Translations under genes and position numbers: made by a program
In this document: in pieces, positions 33,300 through 46,300 of the stretch
How the letters are laid out: each line of letters starts with the position of its first letter
How positions within the stretch are numbered: position 1 is the stretch's first letter
NCBI RefSeq assembly: GCF_007655135.1
Contig: NC_045132.1
Coordinates: 10,168,001 to 10,232,000, forward strand
Length of the DNA: 64,000 bases
Direction: 5' to 3'
Origin: Punica granatum
Lineage: Eukaryota > Streptophyta > Magnoliopsida > Myrtales > Lythraceae
The notes under the pieces: generated by a model
The model's database searches: none
What the model was told of the DNA's origin: nothing
The model's input: only the letters and a program-made list of their open reading frames with translations

Positions 33300-34796
33300 T
33301 CAAGGGTGGGAGATCCTGCGCGTTCTTGCCTGCACTCGATCCAGCGTAGCGTTCAAACGCGCTATCTCCCTGTCTTGGCCGGCTACGCGTGCACGAGTTT
33401 GAACCAACTCGCTCTGAAGCTCTCTGTGATCAGTGAGTTCTGCACGAATATCCACTAGCTCACAGCGAAGACGATCTCGTTCTGCCCTAATAACCTGCAG
33501 CTCTGTGCGCATGACTCCTTGGACTGAGCTCTCTGCATCTGAAATGTTTGCGTGCGATGTCGACAGCATCTGTGGCATGCGTAGCCGACGAACAGGTGCG
33601 AATCCATATGGATGGAACTGCATCACATACGCTGTTGTAGCTGCGAAAGCTCGCTCCTCGTCAGTGGGATGCTCTGGGAAGTACAGTTCCTGGACGATGC
33701 GCGTGCTCCATAAGCGTCAGACCTCTCTAACCCGTAGAATCCTATCCGGGAGTGAAATTGTGGTGTTTGCCCACCTGAAGCGGTGTGAAGTGCGATCTGC
33801 TTCTATAGGAATATCTTGTAGCCCACCGAGTTGTCTGATGACTCGGGATGGAAAGATAAGTGTGCTCCCTAAATGACTGATTAAGGGAAGTCCTATAATT
33901 GAAGGACATCCCATGATCATGGGACCGCCAGGATTCCAACGTGTAGTCCATAAAAACTGTGCTGGAGTGAGTTCTTCCATAAACCGCATCCATTCGGTGT
34001 AGTTACGGTCGGAGGGTCGAAACACATGAAGTAAACGAGCGATGAGTGATCGCTCGTCGGTGATACATGAAAAAGGATGGGATAAGCCGAACGGTCTAAT
34101 ATGTGCTAGAAGCCAAATCTGAAGCAGATGTGGGGATCCTCTCATCCTGCCCCGTCGATTCTCTCGTACATAGTCAAGAGACCGAATGGTCTCAGCCAAA
34201 ACGGCTTCCACATAACTATGGCCTCCTACCACTTGGAGGATGACCTGAGCAAGTGCCCCGTCTGTGAGGTTCGACGAGTAAGGGAATAGCATAGTCCCGA
34301 AGATGAGCAAAAGAAACCCGTGACAAGCGTCCCGCTGATAAGACTCTCACGTGGCATTCAGAGCACGGGCCTGTATGAAATCTATAAGCCATGTGGTCCT
34401 AATGCTGTGCTCCCCTCCATACTGAAGCTCGCAATGAACTTCTTCGTTGCGGAGACCTAAAAGGATGGCTAGTCTGTTCTGTATCGTGGTAAACTGGTTA
34501 GGCACCACGATGTCATGAATCGATGTAGACAGCTGAAGAACTGTCGCATATTCTTCTACTGTAGGGGCTAACTCTGTCCCATGAAAGCTGAAAACGGCTC
34601 GCTGAGTGTCCCAAAAACTAATAGCAGTTCTGAGTAGGGTCCAGTCAACGGGAGAATCGGCGAGTAATGGTAGGTCTCCTATGAAGAGCCGGAGGAATGC
34701 ACGGTCTACTGGGCGGAATATGTTCCAAAGGCGAGTAATGTCCGCAGATGGTGTGATGATGACATCCAGCCTAGGACAGGGACGCGGGCGATCCAT
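33300..34796 (-). pseudogene. ORF1 of element B, DUF7745-like, two nonsense codons
   Basis: A single frame of about 498 codons from ATG at 34796 to TGA at 33300-33302, stopped at 34344-34346 (TGA) and 33717-33719 (TGA). Both stops are where Arg or Gln-type codons are expected. Homologous over its whole length to ORF1 of element A (MDR..PC.RLD.I..PSADITRLWN, FLR..IGDLPLLADSP.DWTLL). The last 80 residues are intact here and look like a coiled coil (RAERDRLRCELVDIRAEL, then DREIARLNATLDRVQ). Function is unknown. Confidence 0.88.
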
Positions 34797-35386
34797 TCTT
34801 ACCTAAATGGATAAGATATTGGTTTAATGTTTATAAACAAACTGATGCAATGTCCTATTTTGTTTTGAAAATATGCATGCAGGTGCAGAAAATAAATTAT
34901 AGCACGAGTTCTTTACATTATACAACACTCCTTTAGTGAAAACAACAAAAGGCTCGCCTAAAAGAAAAACTACGAGCAGACTCAAATACTCAACTTTTGG
35001 GTCGGTTGGCGGCGTGAAGGTTATTTTTGGTCCAGCATGACGGTCCCTGTTTATGCATGGTTTCAGTGTTCTACTGGGAAAACCACTAACTAGGGATGGG
35101 GGCTCTCGATTCAAGGGCGTCAATTCCTTGAAATCGAGCGAGGATCTTTGGGGGCCGGTTCGGTGGCGGAGCCGACTCGATCCGTTCCCTTACTCGGAAC
35201 CTCTGACTAACCTAGCTTCCTAAATCGGCGCCCGTGGGATTTCAGGCGAGGTACCTAAATCCACTAGAATGATGCAATGCAAGTGCAGAAAGTAAAGGTG
35301 CATAAAGTAGATAAGCGGAAAATAGCAGAAAGCGGTAAATGAACATGCAAGCAAGCAAACGAATCGAGCCTGAACCCACTAAGTAT
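34797..35386 (-). other. 5' leader of element B
   Basis: Untranslated region between primer site and ORF1. TTTAG/GTAAGA lies directly before the ORF1 ATG (donor at 34802). The block 35029-35222 is very similar to the leader of element A and partly to 47342-47460 of copy D. Confidence 0.7.
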
Positions 35387-35405
35387 GTCCCCAGTGGAGT
35401 CGCCA
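35387..35405 (-). other. primer-binding site of element B
   Basis: TGGCGACTCCACTGGGGAC on the minus strand, three bases after the LTR end, identical to that of element A. Confidence 0.82.
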
Positions 35406-35408
35406 AGC

Positions 35409-38400
35409 TGTACGGACCCGAATGTGGACTCTCGTCGGGGCCCGCATTGCGCGCTTTTGGATCGCGCGGCTTGGTCGGAACGTCCACCTTCCCGCGGGGA
35501 GGCGTGACCGACACGCGTGAGAGAAGGAGTCGCCACTTATCATTTTACGACCCGAAGGTCGAGGGCGGATAAGTTACCCTGGGTTTAGGGGTATGGAACA
35601 CCTAGTTTGTCGTTAAGGCATTGATCTGTGCGGAACCGGAAAATCCGTGTTCGGGGGTTCATGTTACGTGCGGGCCTACATCCCGCACGCCCTTTCGGTA
35701 CTCTGGTTTGCTAGGCTTGCATATTTTATGATTTACAGCGTGAATTAAGCTGCACTCGGCTCGCACGTTTTGACACCGGAGATTCGATGAACCAAACGAT
35801 GTCGGTTGAGAAGCCGAGAGAGAAGTAAACCCGTATGTCGGGGAGTTGGTTCACAATCTTGTGTTACAGTTCATCGAGCCATGGAGGTTGAATCCCTGCG
35901 TGAACCAAAACCGGGAGTTCTTGGATTTACTTGTATCTGGGCAAGCATTAGACCGATTCGATTACTTCGACTCTCGGACCGTTCGCTCACCGACTGGAAT
36001 TCTTACAGAATAAATGTACAAAATAAAATCCTTACAATGCTCTCGAAAACAATAAATACAAATTACAAAAGGGTCGAATTCCAGTCATTTCGCGTTCGGT
36101 TATTATTCCACTCTAACTCACCGTGAGTTTAGGGAAAAGACCGAAGAACTGAAATTCAATGGACGCTCTCACTGAATAGGGCGTTGGACCCTGTGAGTGT
36201 TGATTAGGGTATTGGACCCTGCACTCGATGATTAGGGCGTTGAACCCTAATATTATTCGCCCTAGGGATCAGGCTCGACCCGCATGGCAAACAGGTGCGG
36301 AAAGATAACACGCAACATGTTAATAACAGACAAAGTGTTTGTTATTGTCGTGTTTACGTGAATTAACAGATTATTAACCCAGAGGTGTTTTTGCAAGCAA
36401 ATGCCATATGCTAAACAATCAAACATGTGCCAACGTTTTAGCATTCGGCTTTGTTTTGAGAACTTGACAAAGAGAGTCAAATCTCAGTTGTGTGGATTGC
36501 TTTTATAGTTGTTCTGTATTGTGACACTGAATTACCACTGAATTAACCAAACTCGTGTTTTGACTCTAGATTTGGAATCTAGAATTCCTCCTAACCATTA
36601 TCTAGTGTTTGGTTAGGTCGAGTGAAAGGTTAATCAGCATTTTGCATGTTTTCTGACAGAGATAACTGTTCTAGTTACCCGAGTCTATGTTAGGATGATA
36701 GAAACTCATCAGTTAGATAAGAAAGACTATGCAGATGAACCTGCACTTGAACAGGTAGCCCATTCTTATCCCGTACTGTAGTGTTTCTGTCATGCTAACC
36801 CTAAGGATGTCGCTGAATTGTGAAAAGACGATTTTTTGCCCTTTATTTGAAAGTTGTTTTCAGAAAAGGGAAACACCGTAGTGCAGGCTACCTCGGCCTG
36901 TAGCCGGTGTCAACCAAATCCTTGGATCGTCCAGGGTTGTGCAAGAACCCCGGAAAAGCCAAGGAACCGGTCGATCTGCCCGGAAGTGATCTAGAAAGAT
37001 CTTTTGTATCGTGACCTAAGCTACCTGGAATCAGGTAAAAACTCAAGTTGAGACACAGAAGCCCTTTTTAGACGTCCATGCTACATCGGACAGCGCATTT
37101 CGGGTTTTGAAATTAATAAGTTTGAAAAGGGCACCAACGTCCTTTGACGACTCGTCGATGCGAGTTATCAGTTAATGTCCAATTCGGGTAAACTTTATCA
37201 GTGTGAAGTGGGTTTAATCATGTGAGCGTCCCCGATTAACCCGTTTGTGGAATTAATGCTTAAGGGTTATAGCCGAATGCATTAATTAGGAAAACGATTC
37301 ATGATTCGACGACCAAAATGAATCCATAACGATCAAGGATAATTCAGTTGAATAACCGACAATATCCTTATAACCGAATGGATCTAAATGAGTCCTCGAT
37401 GCATGAATCCATGCACATTAATTTTAAAAGAGTCTTTACATGATACTTTAACATAGGAATCGTAAAGACATTGAAGTAAAAATTCACACCATCCGATAAA
37501 CGAATTAAACTTGAGATAAGGAACTCATTCTTGACCCAAGGAAGGCCAAGAAGCCCTCGGCTTCATCTTATGAAAGGTGGCCGAAGGTTCTCATGGCTCT
37601 ATCCGAGTCACAAATGATTTCCTAATCGTGATTTGCATGCTCAAACATCAACCGTGATAAATAACACTCCTTTTTAACAAAAGCCGGCGTTATCACGATT
37701 TGTTTAGCTCATTTAAACATACAAACATTCACAAATGTTTTAATTAAGGAAAGGATAAAATAACACCGGCTTCATGCTTGCAATAATGATAAAACAAGCT
37801 CGGAAACTAACTTGGATCTGCTAAGGAGACCAATCTTAACCCGGAAAGAGCAATTTAAGTCTCAACCCTCTCATTTAGAGAGTTGGCCGAGAATTAATTT
37901 GCCATAGTCGGGTCGGGATAGTCTTCTTTACGACGATCCAAGCCCTTTTCCGACATGGTAGCAAGTCATAAGATAGTGCACATGCATAATATAACATAAA
38001 ATTGCATGAAAATTGAATCTTGCAAGTGAAACATGCATGAAACACCATAATACTCCATAGCCATGCAAAAATATGAAAAGCCCTAACTCCTCTAAGTCGA
38101 GAATGTTTTAGCCTCGGGGATACGAGGAAAGAGTCGGGGAAGTGTTTGAGAGTCGAGTGACTCGGTGGAACCCTTGAAAGGGTATTCGTGTGCAAGGGTG
38201 GACGCGCGCGGGTACGGCCAAGCACGGTGACGGGGGTCGGGCACGATGACGAGCGCCGGTGATGGGCACGGGTGTCGGGCACGGTGACAGGCACGATGAC
38301 AGGCACGACGAGTACTGGTGGCGCTGGTGACGGGTGCTGGTGGCACTGGGCACGGGTGTGCTCGGTGACGGGCGCGGGTGGCGCTGGTGACGGGCGCTGG

Positions 38401-39235
38401 TGGCGCTGATGACAGGCGCTGGTGGCGCTGGGCACCGGTGTGCTCGGTGGCGGGCGCGGGTGGCGCTGGTGACGGGTGTGGGCGTGCTCGGTGACGAGCG
38501 CGGGTGGCGCTGGTGACGGGCGCTGGTGTCGAGCACGGTGATAGGCACGAGCGTGCTGGATGACGAGCGCTGGTGGCGCTGGGGACGGGCGCTGGTGGCG
38601 CTGATGACAGACGCGGGCGTCGGGCACGGTGACAGGCACGGGCGTGCTCGGTGACGAGCGCTGGTGACGCTCGGTGACGGACGCTGGTGACGCTGGTGAC
38701 GCGTCACTGTTCACCCGAGAGCTCCAACTTCACCCGAAACGGCCACAACGATAAGCAAATGACTCCAAACTAAAAAACTGGGTTCAATAATGGGATCCTT
38801 GGGTCCAAAACATGTCGTCTATGAAGTTTGAAGAATTTTGGATATAAGTCGGAATAGTGCCCGCTATGGATCCCGACCTAAACTCCAAAGATATTTGGCT
38901 TGGTTTTCGGTTTTATGAAGTTCTTTGCTTGCTGCTGGTTCCTAAGAAGTTGAGAGCATTTTCTAGAGGGAGAAACTAGCAAGATTATGTGTGCTTCATG
39001 AATGATTAGCTTAATGACAAGTATGCAATATATATGTGAAGCTAATGAGCAATTAAGCAAAACAAAGCACCATTAAGGGCCTCATTAGCAAAAGTTGGTT
39101 GCCCTAATGGAGATGAGGATGAATGTCCTCCATGTATCTTGATGAGGAAGAGCCAAGAAGCATTAATGGAGGTAGAGTTAATGGCTTGAGTGTTGACTAG
39201 AAAGACCAAAGATATTTTTGGGCTAGGTGAGGGTA
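35409..39235 (-). mobile_element. 5' LTR of element B, U3 end missing
   Basis: Colinear with 18452-22268 of the 3' LTR. The homology ends at GGGCTAGGTGAGGGTA; the next base belongs to the 43-bp array of another element. About 1.4 kb of U3 (matching 22269-23672) is gone. The TATA-like ATATATAT (39028-39035) and three 15-nt hairpins (36178-36192, 36206-36220, 36234-36248) remain. A 4-bp deletion near 38110 removes the donor-like box present in the 3' LTR. Confidence 0.92.
38205..38705 (-). repeat. GC-rich minisatellite in 5' LTR of B
   Basis: Counterpart of 21235-21745, with a different number and order of units (for example an extra GGTGACGGGCGCTGGTGGCGC unit near 38380). The open frames across it are composition artefacts. 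Confidence 0.85.
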
Positions 39236-40205
39236 CGCCCCGACTACTTTTCTACACAGGGGTCATCCCCTTCGGGTACGCCCCGACTACTTTTCTGCAC
39301 AGGGGTCATCCCCTTCGGATACGTCCCGACTACTTTTATGCTCAGGGGTCATCCCCTTTGGGTACACCCCGACTACCTTTCTGCACAGGGTCATCCCCTT
39401 CGGGTATGTTCCGACTATTTTTCTGCACAGGGGTCATCCCCTTCGGATACGTCTCGATTACTTTTCTGCTCAGAGGTCATCCCCTTCGGGCACGTCCCGA
39501 CTACTTTTCTGCTCAGGGGTCATCCCCTTCGGGTACGTCTCGACTACTTTTCTGCTCAGGGATCATCCCCTTCGAGTACGCCCCGACTACTTTTCTGCAC
39601 AGGGGTCATCCCCTTCGGGTACGTCCCGACTATTTTTCTGCACATGGGTCATCCCCTTCGAATACATCTCGACTACTTTTCTGCTCAGGAGTTATCCCAT
39701 TCGGGTACGTCCCGACTACTTTTCTGCTCAGGGGTCATCCCCTTCGGGTACGTCCCGACTACTTTTCTGCTCAGGGGTCATCCCCTTCGGGTACGCCCCG
39801 ACTACTTTTCTGCATAGGGGTCATCCCCTTCGGGTACGCCCCGACTACTTTTCTGCTCAGGGGTCATCCCCTTCGGGTACGTCCCGACTACTTTTCTTCA
39901 CAGGGGTCATCCCTTTCGGATACATCCCGACTACTTTTCTGCTCAGGGGTCATCCCCTTCGGGTACGTCCCGACTACTTTTCTGCACAGGGGTCATCCCC
40001 CTCGGGTACGTCCCGACTACTTTTCTGCACAGGGGTCATCCCCTTCGGGTATGTCTCGACTACTTTTCTACACAGGGGTCTGTCCCCTTCGGGTACGTCC
40101 CGACTACTTTTCTGCTCAAGGGTCCGTCCCCTTCGGGTCCGTCCCGACTTTAAACTTCTGTTTAGGGGTCCTTCCCCTCAGGTGCGTCCCGACTTTTACA
40201 TTTCT
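39234..40205 (+). repeat. 43-bp tandem array, about 22 copies
   Basis: Unit CGACTACTTTTCTGCACAGG then GGTCATCCCCTTCGGGTACGTCC, repeating every 43 bp from 39241. It belongs to the 3' UTR of the plus-strand element C, since a polypurine tract and LTR follow. The last three units are diverged. A 342-codon frame runs through it only because of the repeat. Confidence 0.95.
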
Positions 40206-40354
40206 GCATCAGATATAACATCCCCACATATCCAAAGTAGGAGCGAGAAGACTGTTATCGGAAGTTCCATATCGATCATTGCTATCAAATTGGGGTGCTT
40301 CTGAAGTCTTTGGCTGCATCCTCTACTCGAGCACGCAGTCAAAGAAGGGCAAGC
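40206..40354 (+). other. 3' UTR end and polypurine tract of element C
   Basis: Colinear in inverted orientation with 23673-23815 of element B. It ends AAAGAAGGGCAAGC (40341-40354) at the start of the LTR. Confidence 0.82.
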
Positions 40355-43300
40355 TGTCGGCACCCCATTTTGGCTCACCTTTCCAAACAATGATATCAGC
40401 AATGGTCCAAGCCACAACTTGAGCAGAATACAGAAAAACTACTTAACAGAGCAGAAATCACTATTCATCCTCAAGTCGGCAAAATTGAGTAGAAGGCATG
40501 CACATATGACAGGACTCCAGGGGTCACCAAAGGGTAACAGAGTGACTAGAGAGCTCAACAATGTCCAAAACCGGCATTTCCAGTGTACCACATGGACAAT
40601 CCTATTTTCCGATAGTTCGCTCGTCCGTTGGAAGATAGCCAACATTGGATTTCAAAAATCCACATTGATGCCAAACAAATGAAAAGTGTCTTCAAACGCA
40701 TTTCGCAAATCATCTGCTCTATACAGAACCATTGTTATCAGAACCGGACCGGACCGGCCGGTTCGACCGGTCGGACCGGAAACCGGACATATGACCGGTC
40801 CGGTTCCCTTAAAAACCGGAAATGCATTAAAAAACCGGTAAACCCAAAAAACCGGCCGATTTTTACATGAACCCATCGACCCCATTCGAACCGGCCGGTT
40901 CATGGGTTCTGAAATTTTAAACTGAATCCGACTTGAAATCCTTCGTGGAATTGCAGAATAGTTTAATTGAAATCTGGAAAAAAATTGAAAATCCTACCCT
41001 AGTCGTCTTCTTCCCGAGTTCCTCTTCGACTCTTCCTTCTGTCGTTCTTCTTCATCAGCGCATCTTCAGAGTTCGTTCTTCTTTTGATTTATGAATCCGT
41101 CAGTGACCAGTCGCTCCTCTGATTCTTCTTCTCCTTCAAAACCCCCTCAACCCGAGCGGAAATTGCAGAGTTGAATCGCGAAAACCCTAGTCATCTTCTT
41201 CCTTTTATTCTTTAGTGGAGATCGTTGCTTCGAAGGAGGGCCAAAACGGAGAACAACGGGACCAGCCAAAACTCGAAGTAATCTATCAGAGGAGGAAGCC
41301 TCAGAGAGCCAATAAGGAAAATGTAGCCTTACAGGATGTCAAGTTTGTTTTCTCCCCCAATTTCCAATGAGGAAGTCTTCTGAGGCTCTGCAATGTTGAA
41401 GATTTTGTGGGTTTGTGTCAAAAATTGGTCCCCTGTTTTGTTTGTTTGGTTGCAGAGAGCAGCGCGGCAACGGGGTTCGGGTGAGCCTAGCTGCTGCTAA
41501 CACCAAGCGGGTCAGTTGGAATCGTTCACTTTCCACCAGGTTAACCCACACTTCGCTCTGTTCCGGTTTCTCCTCGGTCTGGTTTTAGCTTCTGTTGAGT
41601 AAAACTGAGTGCTTTGCGATCTTATGTTGTGCATCGTAGAGGGAGGACAAGTATTGCTGTTGTTGCCTTCGTAGATCGTCAGCCCGAGCGTAAGAAGGGG
41701 AGAAGGAAAGCAAAGCCACCCATTCCTATAGTATGGATTTGCTCTCCTCCTTGCCAGTAGTTGCGATATTTACTTTTGAAGCACTTGTTCAAGAATTTGC
41801 TCTGGTTGTAGGCAAAAAATGTTCGGCCTCCGAGCTTTGAGAGGGAGCGAGCCTACTTTCAGGTCAATTGGGCAATTTTTTTGACATTGAAAAAGCTTCT
41901 TCAACTCTCGACCAATTGGGCTGTTAAATTACGAGTAGTTATTTTCTACGGATTATTTACGATCAGAAATAATTTTTTCTTATATTTTTTTTACTAATAT
42001 TAATTATTATCTAATATATATTACTATTTTTTTATCTTATATTATTTTTTGAAATAATATATTTATTTATTTATTTTATAATTAAACATACGGTCCGACC
42101 CATCGAACTCCCGGTTGAACCCATGGACCCATGAACCCATGCTTCGGCCGGTTCGATGTCCGGTCCGGTTCTGATAACACTGTACAGAACAACTTTCTGT
42201 ATACAGATAACTTTTTAGTAGAAGTCCAAAAATGCCAGTTTCTCTAAGAAAAGTGAATTCCAAATATCAGATGCGGCCATGCCTCCCAATCATATAAAGC
42301 ACGAGCAGTGCTTCAGATTTCTTTCGGAAGCCATACAGACACTCCAAATGACTTCCGAGAGGCAAAACAAGCATACCCCTCTTCGGAAGAGCATAGCTGA
42401 AGACTGGTCTGATGAAATTACGGCAAGCGAAGTTCGTACTGCATTGCCCTGAAAACTCTAGCAGATATTCACATTTGGGCAAAACAGACAGCATAACCCT
42501 TTTCAGTTTCCCGAGTAACCTCCGAGGAGCAGAAATAGCCATTTTCAGTGGAAAGGCACATCCAGAGGTCCTTTTTACGGAAACTTAACGCCGGAAGCCT
42601 GCGTTACACAGTGATACACACTCCAAGGCTTAATGTGAAATCGTCGGACTGAACTGCACAATGTGTCTAGGCCTCCTGAGCATTGCTTTAAAGGTCTCAG
42701 ATATACTTGTCAAGTCCTTAGAGATCCAGTCTTGACAAACGGAGATCACATTGATTTCCGGAGCGCCCAAGCAACTCAGAAAGCAATCTGAGAAATCCAA
42801 CTTCGGACTCCTAGGACGTCTCCGGCTTCACATTTGCATTACCGGCTTAAGGGTCAATTGTTCACGTTGTCTGACAATTCATGTCAAAATGACCAACGTG
42901 AGATGCAGACACAAGATATGCTGTCAGAAGCGGTTAACTTCGCTCCAGTCACCTAGAACGGGCAAAAACGGCTTCCGAGCCTCGTACGCACCCGAAGCAT
43001 TCTTCCACGAAAATTGACAATCTTGGGCTTATCGGGATCGTTTTCTCGCGCACATTGTCGATACAACGTTCTTTCAAGTCACGGAACTCGAACATGTAAC
43101 CGATCGACATCCGAGCATTCCCGATTCACCTCCAATCTCGTGTGGGACCCACGGGACCTTCTTCCCCTTGCCAAAGACAAGAACCACCCCTCTCTTGTCA
43201 TCTTCTTCTTCAAGCCAAGAAGACAACTTACCTTTGTTTTCCTTTTGCAAAATATCTAAGTGTTTCAATTCAACACTCCAACTTCCCATCCAAGCCATCA

Positions 43301-46300
43301 ATGCTCTTATGTCTTCTCCATTAATGCAATGGATGAGGATTGAGCTTGATATTTCCTTAAGAAATTCGGATTCCACTAATCCATGGCCCTAATTGCACTT
43401 TTCTTCACTAATCTTGCATTTAAGCTTTCCCATATATTGTCCAAATGTCATTAACTTAAGGATACACCTTCAAGCACTCTCTCTCTAGCATTTCTCACTC
43501 AAACAAAAGCTCTCAAACTCTCAAGGAGTTCAGCAAAATCGCAGCTCAGCAAGAACAAGCAAAACCAAGCAAAACCGGGCAAAGTCTTAAGTCGGAATCC
43601 ATCCCGGCTTAAATCCAAACTTTACCAAACTTCATATCCCACATATTTTTGACCCCCTCTATCCATTTCTGAGCTTATATTTTAATTTTGAAGCCTCTAA
43701 AACATAGAACCAGCCTTGAACAAAATCTGGACAGATTTGGTCCTTCTCGGGTCAAAAATGTCGAACCGGGTTTCAAGCCTTTTCAAGTCGGTTTGAGCTA
43801 CCAAAACCCATCAAACACCTCCCCACACAACCATAGGGTGTCAAGGAGTCAAGAAATCCAAGAAAAACCCGTTGGTTTAACCCCAGGAAGAAGAAACAGC
43901 CCGACTGCCCAGTCGGGTCGAAATTTCTGACTGTTTGTATGGTTTTCTTGCAGATCGGGTCGATCCAAGACTCTTTTCGGAAAACAATCTCTGCAGGCAC
44001 CTCCGGAGGTGAGTTAGCAGTCGGGGGCCGTTGGCCTTGCTCAAAAATTCCATCGGGAGCCTCCGTGGCGACGTCCGACCCGACTTGTGCCAGTCGGGTC
44101 CGAAATTCCAGACGTCTGTTTTGGTTATTTTTGCAGGACTGTACGGGTCGACCCGACAACTCTGGGAACAAACGACCACCACGGTCACCTAGAGGGGTCC
44201 CTTGGCTACCCAAGGCCGCCGACCTTGCCTCAAAAGTCCATCGGGAGCCTCCGTGGCAACGTCCGACCCGACTTGTGCTAGTCGGGTCTGTCCAGTATTC
44301 CAGCCGGGTCTGTTTGGTGTCATTCGGGTCTGTTCAATGGAAAACAGCCCAAACCCGACCCATCAACGGTCCAACCCGACTCTTGAAGGTCCCATCCCTC
44401 ATCTCGGGACTAGGTATGACCATTCCCGACTTAGAGGAGCTAGGACTTTTACATTCTCGTTGCGTTTATGGAGTTATAAGGGGTTTTATGTATGTTTTAT
44501 TTTCAAGTTTTAATCTTTATGCATTTTCCATGTTATATCATGCATATTTATCCTTGATTTATATGCTAGCATGTCGGGAAACACTTGGATCGTAGTCGAG
44601 AAGAACATCCCGACCCGGGAAAGGCAAAGAGCTCACGGGTTTCCCTCCAAGGGAGGTGACCGAATGCTCTCTTGCTCCGTTCGGGCAAGGAACGATCTTC
44701 TTGACCCGATCCAAGTTCGATTCCCGAGTTTCATCGTATTTTCTCACGTGCATGAAGTCGGTATTGTTTTATCAATTCCTTAAATAACTTGTTTGTGCAT
44801 GTTTCCATGTTCGAATGCGTTATTCAAATCATGGCAATACCGACTTTCGTTTAATCGTGTCATTTATAATGTTTGTCGTTTAAGCATGCGAGAAATGATT
44901 CGAAACGAGACGGGAAAACCTCGTGGAATCCCATTCAGGCCATGGGACCTCTCGGCTATCTCCAAGGAGAAGTAACCGAGAGCCTCTTAGACTCGTACGG
45001 GTTGCATGAGGCTTCCTCTTCCCGTTTTGAGTTCGTTCTCGGCTTTCGTATAATTTGCAATTTACATTATCGTCGCAATATCGCATGAAAATGTCTTTTC
45101 AAAACAAAACATGCATGGATTCGGGTATCGATGACTCATTCAGGTCCATTCGGTTACGAGGATAGTTTCGGTTATTTGACCAAATGATCCTCCATCCTTA
45201 TGAAATCGTCTTGGTCGTCGAGTCACGAATCGTTTTCATAATTAATGCATTCGGCACAACCCTTAAGCATTAATTCCACAAACGGGTTAATCGGGACGCT
45301 CACATGATTAAACTAACTTCACACTGATAAAGTTTACACGAATTGGCCATTAACTGATAACTCGCGTCGATGAGTTGTCAAATGATGTTGGTGCCCTTTT
45401 CAAACTTATCAATTTCAAAACCCGAAACGCGCGGTCCGATGTAGCATGGACGTCTGAAAAGGGCTTCTGTGTCTCAACTTGAGTTTTTACCTGATTCCAA
45501 GTAACTCAGGTCAGGATACAGAAGATCTTTCTAGATCACTTCCGGGCAGATCGACCGGCTCTTTGACTTTTTCGGGATTCTTGCACAACCCTCGACGATC
45601 CAGGGAATTAGTTGACACCGGCTACAGGCCGAGATGGCCCGCACTGCAATGTTTCCCCTTTTCTGAAAACAATTTTCAAATAAAGGGCAAAATCGTCTTT
45701 TCACAATTCAGCGACACCCTTAGGGTTAGCATGACAGAAACACTACAGTACGGGATAAGAACGGGCTACCTGTTCAGGTGCAGGATCATCTGCATAGCCT
45801 TTTCTTATCTAACTGATGAGTTTTTGTCATCCTAACATAGACTCAGGTAACTAGAACGGTTATCTCTGTCAGAAAACATACAAAATGCTGATTAACCTTT
45901 CACTCGACCTAACCAAACAATAGATAATGGTTAGGAGGAATTCTAGATTCCAAATCTAGAGTCAAAACACGAGTTTGGCTAATTCAATGGAAATTCAGTG
46001 TCACAATACAAAATCACTGTAAAAGCAATCCGCACACACGAAACTTGACTACGGACACCCGATTTGTCAAGTTCTCAAAACAAAGCCAAATACATAATGT
46101 TTTGCATGATTCTTTGCTTAGCATATGGCATTTGCTTGCAAAAACACCACTGAGTTAATAAACTTGCTAATCCACGTACATTCGGTTAATACAAACACAT
46201 TGTCTGTTATTTACCTGCTGCTTGTTATCTTTTCGCACCTGTTTGCCATGCGGGTCGAGCCTGATCCCTAGGCCGAATAATATTTAGGGTTCAACGCCCT

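Larger units (their letters stand above)
18452..39235 (-). mobile_element. Ogre-like Ty3/Gypsy element B, nearly complete
   Basis: A minus-strand element of about 20.8 kb as preserved: 3' LTR, polypurine tract, repeat-rich 3' UTR, pol, intron, gag-pro, ORF1, leader, primer site, truncated 5' LTR. Length and gene order fit Ogre/Tat. The LTRs are nearly identical: about nine differences in 460 bp compared by eye, mostly transitions. The insertion is therefore fairly recent. It is non-autonomous now: two nonsense codons in ORF1, one in gag-pro, one in pol, and a changed integrase catalytic residue. Confidence 0.93.

Noticed and set aside
18452..39235. Envelope-like gene downstream of pol in element B
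   Set aside because: The region between the pol stop (25766) and the polypurine tract has no open frame apart from repeat artefacts.
39234..40205. CRISPR-like regular repeats
   Set aside because: Units are contiguous with no unique spacers, and the context is a plant retroelement 3' UTR.
39190..40218. 342-codon open frame on the plus strand
   Set aside because: It runs through the 43-bp array. The unit is not a multiple of three, so all frames are traversed in turn; openness follows from the repeat.
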